Shown piece after piece: positions 7,469-13,979 of a stretch of 13,979 bases of DNA. Under the pieces are notes generated by a model that did not search any database, was not told the origin of the DNA, and was given only the letters and a program-made list of their open reading frames with translations. The DNA is taken from assembly GCA_017643965.1 (NCBI GenBank), contig JAEPMM010000035.1, forward strand, positions 1-13,979, in the 5' to 3' direction. The first letter of the stretch is position 1; each line of letters opens with the position of its first letter. The position numbers and the translations under genes are program-made. The DNA comes from Marinobacter sp. (GTDB lineage: Bacteria > Pseudomonadota > Gammaproteobacteria > Pseudomonadales > Oleiphilaceae).

Positions 7469-8584
7469 ATGAAGCGAGTTGGACTTGTAGGTTGGCGTGG
7501 CATGGTGGGCTCAGTCCTCATGCAGCGCATGCGTGAAGAAAACGATTTTGCCGATATCGAACCGGTCTTTTTTACCACGTCCCAGGCTGGTAAACCGGCT
7601 CCCGATGTGGGCAAAGAGGGCGTTCCGCCACTCCAGAGCGCGTTCGATATCGACATTCTCAAATCCATGGATGTGATCGTGACCTGTCAGGGTGGCGACT
7701 ACACCGGTGAGGTCTACCAGAAGCTGCGCGACGCAGGTTGGCAAGGCTACTGGATTGATGCCGCCTCCACACTGCGGATGGTGGATCATTCCGTCATTGT
7801 TCTGGACCCGGTCAATCGTAATGTGATTGATGCCGCACTGGACAAGGGCGTGAAGGATTATGTCGGCGGCAACTGCACCGTGAGCCTGATGATGCTGGCG
7901 CTCGGCGGTTTGCTGGAGCAGGACCTGATAGAGTGGGTGTCTCCCATGACGTACCAGGCGGCCTCCGGTTCCGGCGCGCAGAACATGCGTGAGCTGCTGA
8001 ACCAGATGGGTGAGCTCAACAAGAGCGTCCAGAGCGAACTGGATGATCCGTCGTCTGCAATTCTTGAAATCGACCGCAAGGTCACCGACACCATGCGTTC
8101 CCCGGATTTCCCGACCGAGCACTTCCAGGTTCCCCTGGCCGGGAGCCTGATTCCGTTTATCGATAAACAGCTCGATAACGGTATGAGCAAGGAGGAGTGG
8201 AAAGCCGGTGTCGAGACCAACAAGATCCTCGGTCGTTCCGACAATCCGATCCCGATTGACGGTATCTGCGTGCGGATAGGTGCCATGCGCTCTCACAGCC
8301 AGGCACTGACCATCAAGTTGAAGAAGGATCTGCCGGTTGCAGAAATCGAATCGATCCTGGCCAAAGCCAATGACTGGGTCAAGGTCGTTCCCAATGAGCG
8401 CGATGCGACCATTGAAGAGCTGACCCCGGCGAAGGTGACCGGTACCTTGAGCGTGCCCATCGGCCGCATTCGCAAGCTGTCTATGGGGCCGGAATACATT
8501 TCCGCGTTCACCGTCGGTGATCAACTGCTGTGGGGTGCTGCTGAACCACTGCGCCGCATGCTCCGGATCCTTCAGGAGCGTTAA
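7469..8584 (+). CDS. asd: aspartate-semialdehyde dehydrogenase
   Basis: Asd reduces L-4-aspartyl phosphate with NADPH to aspartate 4-semialdehyde, the branch point to lysine and diaminopimelate (cell wall), methionine and threonine. The 371-residue protein is the long gammaproteobacterial type. It starts MKRVGLVGWRGMVGSVLMQR with the glycine-rich nucleotide-binding loop at residues 7-15. The catalytic cysteine is Cys136 in VGGNCTVSLM, and the active-site histidine is His276 in MRSHSQALTIKL. The end FTVGDQLLWGAAEPLRRML is highly typical. The ATG at 7469 has an AAAGG ribosome site about 8 bases before it. It is separated from leuB by 128 bases and followed by a strong terminator, so it may be read alone or as the tail of the leu unit. 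The asd-leuB neighbourhood is conserved in Pseudomonas. Confidence 0.97.
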   Translation: MKRVGLVGWRGMVGSVLMQRMREENDFADIEPVFFTTSQAGKPAPDVGKEGVPPLQSAFDIDILKSMDVIVTCQGGDYTGEVYQKLRDAGWQGYWIDAASTLRMVDHSVIVLDPVNRNVIDAALDKGVKDYVGGNCTVSLMMLALGGLLEQDLIEWVSPMTYQAASGSGAQNMRELLNQMGELNKSVQSELDDPSSAILEIDRKVTDTMRSPDFPTEHFQVPLAGSLIPFIDKQLDNGMSKEEWKAGVETNKILGRSDNPIPIDGICVRIGAMRSHSQALTIKLKKDLPVAEIESILAKANDWVKVVPNERDATIEELTPAKVTGTLSVPIGRIRKLSMGPEYISAFTVGDQLLWGAAEPLRRMLRILQER

Positions 8585-8620
8585 AAATTGTTACACGGGG
8601 GCGTTAAATGCCAACTGTGT

Positions 8621-8638
8621 CCGGTTTCGGCAAACCGG
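8621..8638 (+). repeat. perfect 7-base hairpin after asd
   Basis: CCGGTTT (8621-8627), loop CGGC, AAACCGG (8632-8638). It lies 4 bases upstream of the terminator stem and has no T run of its own. It might stabilise the asd 3' end or act as a pause structure. Confidence 0.55.
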
Positions 8639-8641
8639 TAA

Positions 8642-8681
8642 GGGGGCGGAGGCTGATTTCAGCCCCCGCCCCTGTTATTTT
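8642..8681 (+). terminator. Rho-independent terminator of asd
   Basis: The outer stem GGGGCGG (8643-8649) pairs with CCGCCCC (8666-8672). After a single A-C mismatch, the inner stem GGCTG (8651-8655) pairs with CAGCC (8660-8664) around loop ATTT. It is followed by TGTTATTTT (8673-8681). The long GC stem and T-rich tail make a strong terminator that separates asd from fimV. Confidence 0.88.
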
Positions 8682-8704
8682 CAAGAACGCTAGGCAGTTC
8701 CGCG

Positions 8705-8766
8705 CGATTGATAAAAAAATGGTGCAAGGATTGCAGCTGATCGATTGATAAAAGGGGTTTTATCAA
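8705..8766 (+). repeat. TTGATAAAA repeat cluster upstream of fimV
   Basis: CGATTGATAAAA occurs twice in direct orientation (8705-8716 and 8742-8753, period 37 bases). The second copy is followed, after GGGG, by an inverted copy TTTTATCAA (8758-8766), making a perfect 9-base inverted repeat with a 4-base loop. The half-site resembles the TTGAT of an FNR/Anr box, but the 12-base separation of TTGAT and ATCAA does not fit the standard 4-base spacing. Confidence 0.6.
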
Positions 8767-8774
8767 CAATACTT
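8745..8774 (+). promoter_or_regulatory. candidate fimV promoter overlapping the inverted repeat
   Basis: TTGATA (8745-8750) matches the -35 consensus at five of six positions. AATACT (8769-8774) after an 18-base spacer matches the -10 at four of six. The inverted repeat would occupy the -35 and spacer, so a protein bound there could block or shape initiation. This is inferred from sequence only. Confidence 0.3.
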
Positions 8775-8896
8775 GCCCAACTGAATATTAATAAGCTGAC
8801 ATAATAACGAGAATTATCCAGACGGAAGTCATCCAACCTCGTCCGATTCTGTTTGAAAAAGTAGTAACGAATAACGGAGACTGGTAAGGAATAAGC

Positions 8897-11800
8897 ATGA
8901 AGGTACGCAAGCTGGCGGTTGCCCTGGCTCTGGCGGGAGGGCTCGGTTCGGGAGTCGCACAGGCCCTGGGGCTGGGTGAAATTGAATTGCAGTCCTATCT
9001 CAATGAGCCTCTGGACGCGGATATCAATCTGCGTAAGAGCCAGGGGGTCGATCCCGGCGATGTGTTCGTCAATATCGCCTCTGAGAACGACTATCAACGG
9101 GTCGGTATCGACCGGAACACATTCCTTACCAAGCTTCAGTTCGAGGTGACAACCAGCCGTGATGGCGGTCTGATCGTCAACGTGACGTCGCGGGAACCCT
9201 TGCGGGAGCCATACCTCAATTTTCTGCTGGAGGTCACCTGGCCGAGCGGCAGGTTGATGCGCGAATATTCGGTACTGGTTGATCCTCCGGTTTACGCGGA
9301 AGAGTCCGGCATTGATGAGCGAGTGTCTGCACCTGCGACGCGAAGCGAGACCTCAACAACCCAGCGTCAGGAGCCCTTTGGCGCCTCGGGCCGGGACGGC
9401 TACACCCTTACTTCGTCCGGTTCCGGCGCAAGAACGTTCGGTCCCACCAATTCCGCTGACACACTCTGGAAAATTGCGTCCAATGTGCGCCCGGATGACA
9501 GTGTCTCGATGCAACAGGCCATGCTGGCCATCCAGGATCTGAATCCCGATGCGTTCATGGATGGCAAAATAAATCGCCTCAAACGGGGCGAAGTGTGGCG
9601 TCTTCCGGACATGGACCAGATGCGCAGCAGCAGTGTTGCCGAAGCTAACCGCCTGGTGGCGGCCCAGAATGAAGCCTTCTTCAGTCCCCGTCCCGCCGTT
9701 GACGCAACCGAATCCGCTTCCGCTCCGGCAGAGACCGCCTCGCAGGGGGCTTCAGGAGATGAGTTGCGCCTGATCGCTGAGGATGACTCCGGCGCTCGCT
9801 CTGCCGAAGAGGGCGGCTCCGCCGGTGGCGATGGACAGACAGCAGGTGGCGTCGACGCCGGCTCTGCCGTTGCGCTGGAAGAGTTGGAGAGTGCGCGGCG
9901 TGAAAATGACGAGTTGAGCAGCCGTGTCGACGATCTGCAGGATCAGGTGGAAACCCTTCAGCGCCTGCTGGAGCTGAAAGACAGCCAGCTTGCAGAGATG
10001 CAGCAGATGAGCGCTGATGAAACGTCCGAGACCGGCACGCCGACCGGGGGTGAAGAGTCACCGGAAGTCGCCATAACCGCTGACGAAGCTGCTGAGGAAC
10101 ACGACCAGGCGTCCCGGGGTGATGGGGATGCCGCCGCACCGGAAGCCGATGCGTCACCGGACGAATCCGGGCAGGACGGCGCGATGGTTGGCGACGAGCA
10201 ACCCGGTGCTGATGATGCCATGGCCGACAGCGCAGGTAACGAGACCGATGCCGAGGACCAGCCTGTTGCCGACGATGGCAGCGAGTCTGCCATTGAAGCG
10301 GAGGGTACTCCTGCTGCAGACGACATTGAGGCGCCGGAACCGGCCGCCGAAGCTGAACCTGCCGCGCAGCCCGAGGCTGCAGAGCAGCCAGCGGTTCCGG
10401 CTCAGCAACAGGAAAAAGGGTTCCCGGGCAATATCATCGATGCGATCACCGGCAATCCGATGTATCAGCTTGCCCTGGGTGGCGGTCTGGTAATTCTGCT
10501 GCTGCTATTGCTGCTTCTGGCTCGCCGCAATGCCAATCGGGAGAAGGCATTCTACGAGCAGCTCAACGGTGAGGGTGACGACAGCACAGACTCGTTCGAC
10601 CTCACCCTTGATGACGAAGATACCGTCGACGCCAGCGCGGACGAGCCGATGGCCGAGGCTGAGACCTACATCGCCTACGGGCAGATGGACAAGGCGGCCG
10701 AAACTCTGGAAACCGCCATCTCCCGTGAGCCGAGCCGTACTGATCTGAGGCTGAAGCTGCTGGGTGTCTACGCCGACACCCAGGATCGCGAGTCTTTTGA
10801 AAAACAGTTCCGTGAAATCGGGGCCCTGAACGACGAGCAGGCCACGGACGAAGCCTCCGCACTGCGGGATCGTCTGGAGGAAGCCGAGGCAATGCCCAGC
10901 ATTGACGACCTGGAATCCCAGCTTCGGTCCGATTCCTTCGCCCGCGACGACGAGCCCTCATCGGGTGCACCCGTTGAGCAGGAGAGCCATCTGACGGATG
11001 AGACGCTGTCAGATCAGTTTGAAACCAGGGCTGAAGAGACTTCCGCCGAGGAGTTCGGAGAACTTGACACCGATTTCTCTGATCTTGAGCTCAGCGACGA
11101 GGCGTTGGAAGACACCAAAGCCGGGGAGGAGTCGGCTGACAGTGATATGATCGAATACGATCTGTCGAGCCTGGAAACCGGAACCGAAAACGAAACCGTC
11201 GCAGACGACGCGCTCACGACCGATGAAACGCGAATCGCCAGTGACGAGGTCGCCGAGAGCACCGGCGAGGCAGTGGACGAGAACGACATCAGCTTTGATT
11301 TTGACTCGTCGGATTTCGACGCCAAACCCGAGCCTGCCAGCAGCGACGCGGATGAAGACTCCGGAGCGCTGGATCTGGACGAATTCGAAAGCCTCGATAC
11401 CGAATCTGATCTGACCACCGATCGCGGTGCAGAAGAATCTGAAGGCGCGGTGACTCCGATTGAGGAAGCGGTTGATGCAGGCGAAGATCTCGGAGATCTG
11501 GACGAATCTTTCCTGGACGAGCTGGATGCAGAGCTCGACAAAGTCGCCGGTGAGGAAGTTGAACCTGCCGGCAGCGAGGAGTCGTCGCTGGACGATCTGG
11601 AGCTCGACGTGTCCGACGAAGATCTGGCCCTGATGGAAGAGTTCTCGGATTCGGGCGATTCGGCCAATCCGGAGACGTCCGAGCCGGGGATTTCTCTTGA
11701 TGAAGAGCTGGACCTGGAGGATAACCTCGTGGACAGAAGCAGCGAGTCGCCAGAAGAGTTGTCGGCGGAAGCCGAGGACCTTGAGGGTGTCGACGGCCTT

Positions 11801-12118
11801 GATGAAGAGTTGTCAGACCTCGAAATCGACGGCCCTGAAGTCGGTGATGACGTAGAGCCGCCGCTGGCATCCGATGCCCTCGACAAGAGTGCGCGTCGTA
11901 GCGCTGTGGATGACATCGACGAGTCCGAACTCGGCGATGACGACGACTTCGACTTCCTGGCGGGCACTGACGAGGCAGCCACCAAGCTGGACCTTGCCCG
12001 GGCCTACATCGAGATGGGTGATGTCGATGGCGCCCGTGACATTCTCGAGGAAGTGGCACTGGAGGGTAATGACGAGCAGAAGACAGAAGCTCAGGATCTT
12101 CTTAAAAATCTGTCCTGA
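8897..12118 (+). CDS. fimV: FimV/HubP-type polar hub protein of the type IV pilus system
   Basis: FimV is an inner-membrane polar landmark that binds peptidoglycan and is needed for type IV pilus assembly and twitching in Pseudomonas; HubP is the Vibrio relative. The protein has 1073 residues, longer than the P. aeruginosa form (about 920). In order it shows a signal peptide (MKVRKLAVALALAGGLGSGVAQA), the conserved FimV N-terminal domain (LGLGEIELQSYLNEPLDADI onward), and a LysM-like domain at about 182-237 (ADTLWKIASNVRP to GEVWRLPD). These are followed by a coiled coil at about 326-371, a low-complexity acidic periplasmic linker, and one TM segment near 523-542 with a run of eight leucines. 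On the cytoplasmic side are a TPR-like segment (about 585-645), some 380 strongly Asp/Glu-rich residues, and the conserved C-terminal FimV domain (about 1028-1073, KLDLARAYIEMGDVDGARDIL). The ATG at 8897 has AAGGA 6 bases upstream. It sits between the asd and fimV terminators as its own unit. Confidence 0.95.
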   Translation: MKVRKLAVALALAGGLGSGVAQALGLGEIELQSYLNEPLDADINLRKSQGVDPGDVFVNIASENDYQRVGIDRNTFLTKLQFEVTTSRDGGLIVNVTSREPLREPYLNFLLEVTWPSGRLMREYSVLVDPPVYAEESGIDERVSAPATRSETSTTQRQEPFGASGRDGYTLTSSGSGARTFGPTNSADTLWKIASNVRPDDSVSMQQAMLAIQDLNPDAFMDGKINRLKRGEVWRLPDMDQMRSSSVAEANRLVAAQNEAFFSPRPAVDATESASAPAETASQGASGDELRLIAEDDSGARSAEEGGSAGGDGQTAGGVDAGSAVALEELESARRENDELSSRVDDLQDQVETLQRLLELKDSQLAEMQQMSADETSETGTPTGGEESPEVAITADEAAEEHDQASRGDGDAAAPEADASPDESGQDGAMVGDEQPGADDAMADSAGNETDAEDQPVADDGSESAIEAEGTPAADDIEAPEPAAEAEPAAQPEAAEQPAVPAQQQEKGFPGNIIDAITGNPMYQLALGGGLVILLLLLLLLARRNANREKAFYEQLNGEGDDSTDSFDLTLDDEDTVDASADEPMAEAETYIAYGQMDKAAETLETAISREPSRTDLRLKLLGVYADTQDRESFEKQFREIGALNDEQATDEASALRDRLEEAEAMPSIDDLESQLRSDSFARDDEPSSGAPVEQESHLTDETLSDQFETRAEETSAEEFGELDTDFSDLELSDEALEDTKAGEESADSDMIEYDLSSLETGTENETVADDALTTDETRIASDEVAESTGEAVDENDISFDFDSSDFDAKPEPASSDADEDSGALDLDEFESLDTESDLTTDRGAEESEGAVTPIEEAVDAGEDLGDLDESFLDELDAELDKVAGEEVEPAGSEESSLDDLELDVSDEDLALMEEFSDSGDSANPETSEPGISLDEELDLEDNLVDRSSESPEELSAEAEDLEGVDGLDEELSDLEIDGPEVGDDVEPPLASDALDKSARRSAVDDIDESELGDDDDFDFLAGTDEAATKLDLARAYIEMGDVDGARDILEEVALEGNDEQKTEAQDLLKNLS

Positions 12119-12149
12119 TTCGTTATAATCAGGCTCAGCGTGTCCATCG

Positions 12150-12196
12150 CGCCGGCTCCCGGGGTCATTCCCGGCCAGAGCCGGCGTTTTGTTTTG
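12150..12196 (+). terminator. Rho-independent terminator of fimV
   Basis: CGCCGGCTC (12150-12158) pairs perfectly with GAGCCGGCG (12178-12186). An inner stem CCGGG (12159-12163) pairs with CCCGG (12170-12174). TTTTGTTTT (12187-12195) follows. It lies about 30 bases after the fimV stop and isolates fimV from truA. Confidence 0.9.
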
Positions 12197-12221
12197 TACC
12201 CATGGTCAGTCGGATTAACTC

Positions 12222-13115
12222 TTGTTCCTGAACCCCCAAGCGCTTACCACGGACAATGCCATTGGCGACGGTCGCGTCGTTCTGGCACTGGAATACGATG
12301 GCCGGTCGTTTCATGGCTGGCAACTCCAGAAATCGGGCGTGCGCTCGGTTGAAGCCGAGCTGAATCGTGCCGTAGCCCGTGTAGCGGATCACCCGGTCGA
12401 TCTGGTGTGTGCCGGTCGGACCGATGCTGCCGTTCATGCCAGCTATCAGATTGCGCATTTCGACACCCCCTCAGTGCGCAATCTGCGTTCGTGGGTGATG
12501 GGGATCAACACGGCGTTGCCGGATGATATTGCTGTGCACTGGGCCGGGCATGGGGTCGGTAATTTTCATGCACGCTTCTCCGCAACCTATCGCCGCTACC
12601 GATACGTGATTTACAACAGCCCTGTGAGGCCCGGTATCCAGCGAGGACAGGTGAGCTGGACCTACCGAACGCTGGACTCGGAACGCATGCATGAGGCCGC
12701 ACAGGCCCTCAGCGGTGAGCATGATTTCTCGTCGTTTCGTGCGGCCGGTTGTCAATCCCGGTCTCCCAACCGGTTCATGGAGCGGATCTCGGTAACCCGA
12801 AACGGGGATTTTGTCGTAATTGATGTGCAGGCAAACGCGTTCCTGCACCATATGGTCAGGAACATTGCCGGAGCCCTGATGGCCGTTGGCAGTGGTGCGC
12901 GACCTGTGACCTGGATTCGTGAGATACTTGAAACCAGAGATCGCAGGGCGGCGGGTGTCACGGCACCCCCTTTCGGGTTGTACCTGGTGGACGTGGGGTA
13001 CCCCGAACGTTTTGCAATTCCGTCGGCGCTGTGTGGCCCGGGTTTCGTTCGCCCCTGGTTCCAGCGCGACGAGAACGCACCCAGGCTGCCAACATGGACT
13101 CACCGACCGGACTGA
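12222..13115 (+). CDS. truA: tRNA pseudouridine(38-40) synthase
   Basis: TruA converts uridines 38, 39 and 40 in the tRNA anticodon stem-loop to pseudouridine. The protein has 297 residues with a TTG start at 12222; typical lengths are about 270. The family start ALEYDGRSFHGWQLQ begins about 21 residues in. The catalytic aspartate is Asp68 in CAGRTDAAVHASYQ, and FLHHMVRNIAGALMAVG and PPFGLYLVDVGYP are further family blocks. An in-frame TAA at 12216 prevents any upstream start and no ATG or GTG is in frame before the conserved region, so TTG is the best choice, though its ribosome site is weak. The first 20 residues are unconserved. It is followed after 10 bases by trpF. The fimV-truA-trpF order is also found in Pseudomonas. 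Confidence 0.93.
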   Translation: MFLNPQALTTDNAIGDGRVVLALEYDGRSFHGWQLQKSGVRSVEAELNRAVARVADHPVDLVCAGRTDAAVHASYQIAHFDTPSVRNLRSWVMGINTALPDDIAVHWAGHGVGNFHARFSATYRRYRYVIYNSPVRPGIQRGQVSWTYRTLDSERMHEAAQALSGEHDFSSFRAAGCQSRSPNRFMERISVTRNGDFVVIDVQANAFLHHMVRNIAGALMAVGSGARPVTWIREILETRDRRAAGVTAPPFGLYLVDVGYPERFAIPSALCGPGFVRPWFQRDENAPRLPTWTHRPD

Positions 13116-13125
13116 CTCCAGGCTT

Positions 13126-13755
13126 ATGAAAACCCGAATCAAAATCTGTGGAATTACCCGCCCGGACGATGTGCAGGCGGCGGCACACGCTGGCGCCGAT
13201 TCTCTGGGCTTCGTGTTTTATGAGCCCAGTCCCCGCAACGTCAGCCCGGCGACCGCGGCGGCTTTGGTGGCGGCCACTCCGGCCTTTGTCGGCACCACCG
13301 GATTATTTGTGAACCCGCCTCGGGCGTGGGTCGAACAGGTGCTGGCGACGGTCCCGCTGGACCTTCTCCAGTTTCACGGTGACGAGACGGCAGAATTCTG
13401 CGCCAGTTTTGGTCGACGCTGGATCAAGGCGGTGAGAGTCCGGCTGCAAGGGGACATCGAAACCGCTTTCGAGCACTTCAGGGGTGCCAGCGGGTTGCTC
13501 GTGGACGCCTGGGATCCCGAGCGATACGGCGGCACCGGGAAACGTTTTAACTGGTCACTGATACCCGATAACCGACCAATGCCCCTGATATTGGCCGGTG
13601 GCCTGGCTTCTGATAACGTTGCCAGCGCCGTCGAGCAGGTGAGGCCCTGGGCAGTAGATGTCAGTGGTGGTGTTGAAAGCAGCAAGGGCGTGAAAGACCG
13701 CGCAAAAATTTCCGACTTTATAAACGAGGTTCACCGTGTCGATGAAACTGACTGA
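13126..13755 (+). CDS. trpF: phosphoribosylanthranilate isomerase
   Basis: TrpF performs the Amadori rearrangement of N-(5-phosphoribosyl)anthranilate to the carboxyphenylamino-deoxyribulose phosphate, the third step of tryptophan synthesis, in a TIM barrel. The start at ATG 13126 gives 209 residues, the normal stand-alone length, beginning MKTRIKICGITRPDDV with the catalytic base Cys8. Asp127 in LLVDAWDPERYGGTGKRFNW is the expected acid. The phosphate-binding ILAGGLASDN and VDVSGGVESSKGVKD complete the barrel. An open frame extends upstream into truA but lacks family similarity there, so the ATG after the truA stop is chosen. The ribosome site (AGG) is weak, suggesting that translation partly depends on truA 10 bases upstream. 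It overlaps trpB at its end. Confidence 0.96.
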   Translation: MKTRIKICGITRPDDVQAAAHAGADSLGFVFYEPSPRNVSPATAAALVAATPAFVGTTGLFVNPPRAWVEQVLATVPLDLLQFHGDETAEFCASFGRRWIKAVRVRLQGDIETAFEHFRGASGLLVDAWDPERYGGTGKRFNWSLIPDNRPMPLILAGGLASDNVASAVEQVRPWAVDVSGGVESSKGVKDRAKISDFINEVHRVDETD

Positions 13756-13979
13756 AGAAATGCTGAGCGCACTTCCGGATGCACGGGGCCACTTCGGTGC
13801 CTACGGCGGCCGGTTTGTATCGGAAACCCTGATGGATTCGCTGATGACGCTGGAAAAGGAATACCTGCGCCTGAAAAAGGATCCGGACTTCCAGAAAGCC
13901 TTCGATGAAGATCTGGCCCACTATGTCGGCCGGCCCAGTCCGTTGTATTTCGCGAAGCGGCTTACCCGCGAGACTGGTG
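13736..13979 (+). CDS. trpB: tryptophan synthase beta subunit, 5' part (continues past the window)
   Basis: TrpB condenses indole with serine using pyridoxal phosphate, in complex with TrpA. Eighty-one codons are visible. After a short variable start comes the well-conserved ALPDARGHFGAYGGRFVSET block, then LAHYVGRPSPLYFAKRLT. The catalytic lysine lies beyond the window. Two starts are possible: GTG at 13736 and ATG at 13742. GAGG at 13726-13729 is 6 bases from the GTG but 12 from the ATG, so GTG is preferred. Either way the start lies inside trpF (20- or 14-base overlap), indicating translational coupling. In Pseudomonas trpB sits elsewhere with trpA and trpI; here it follows trpF directly, and trpA probably comes next outside the window. 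Confidence 0.92.
   Translation, partial: MSMKLTEEMLSALPDARGHFGAYGGRFVSETLMDSLMTLEKEYLRLKKDPDFQKAFDEDLAHYVGRPSPLYFAKRLTRETG

Larger units (their letters stand above)
8585..8896 (+). other. 312-base gene-free region between asd and fimV
   Basis: No credible gene was found on either strand. The first part holds two hairpins that end the asd transcript. From about 8690 the composition shifts to AT-rich, with three copies of TTGATAAAA, one of them inverted, and a likely fimV promoter region. The last bases carry the fimV ribosome site AAGGA (8886-8890), 6 bases before the ATG. Confidence 0.7.

Noticed and set aside
7511..8524. 337-codon open frame on the minus strand opposite asd
   Set aside because: It lies wholly antisense to a clearly conserved asd gene and shows no recognisable protein family. 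The lack of stops is a GC and codon-bias effect.
8745..8766. FNR/Anr box before fimV
   Set aside because: TTGAT and ATCAA are present but separated by 12 bases rather than the 4 required for the standard site.
11014..11985. 323-codon serine-rich open frame on the minus strand opposite fimV
   Set aside because: It mirrors the Asp/Glu-rich codons of fimV read backwards, is made almost only of Ser, Arg, Ala and Asp, and has no domain-like pattern.
12919..13125. Upstream extension of trpF into truA
   Set aside because: The extension is the truA sequence in another frame. TrpF homology begins at MKTRIKICGIT after the truA stop.

Overview
The window looks like a gammaproteobacterial chromosome segment. 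The best match I can judge from sequence alone is a Marinobacter-like or Pseudomonas-relative marine bacterium. The reasons are moderately high GC, Pseudomonas-type proteins (FimV with LysM, one TM segment and a very acidic tail; PilU; the long gammaproteobacterial Asd), and gene order. The run LysR-leuC-leuD-leuB-asd-fimV-truA-trpF matches the arrangement I know from Pseudomonas. Two differences stand out: no extra gene lies between leuD and leuB, and trpB directly follows trpF. No tRNA, rRNA, CRISPR array, insertion sequence or prophage gene was seen.

Layout. Bases 1-797 are the 3' part of aroC, followed after 17 bases by an HcaT-like MFS transporter (815-1969, TTG start). On the opposite strand, ending 7 bases beyond the transporter stop, are a pilU-like retraction ATPase gene (1977-3119) and, overlapping its start by 11 bases, a LysR-family regulator (3109-3993). 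A 156-base divergent control region (3994-4149) separates this regulator from the leucine operon leuC-leuD-leuB (4150-7340). Then come asd (7469-8584), tandem hairpins including a Rho-independent terminator, a 312-base gap, and the large fimV (8897-12118) with its own terminator. The window closes with truA (12222-13115), trpF (13126-13755) and the first 81 codons of trpB, which overlaps trpF.

How the genes work together. Most of the window is amino-acid biosynthesis: chorismate (aroC), leucine (leuCDB), the aspartate-semialdehyde branch point (asd) and tryptophan (trpF, trpB). A tRNA pseudouridine synthase (truA) sits among them. Two proteins of polar type IV pilus and twitching biology, PilU and FimV, lie on either side of the leucine block but on opposite strands and in separate units. 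The LysR gene is placed to control leuC, and its overlap with pilU predicts that the two are translated together.

I do not see a convincing undescribed system. The more interesting signals are non-coding: a 9-base direct repeat spaced 22 bases apart at the leuC promoter, competing hairpins before asd, a cluster of TTGATAAAA repeats before fimV, a small tandem repeat at the leuD stop, and the coupling of a pilus ATPase gene to a LysR regulator.
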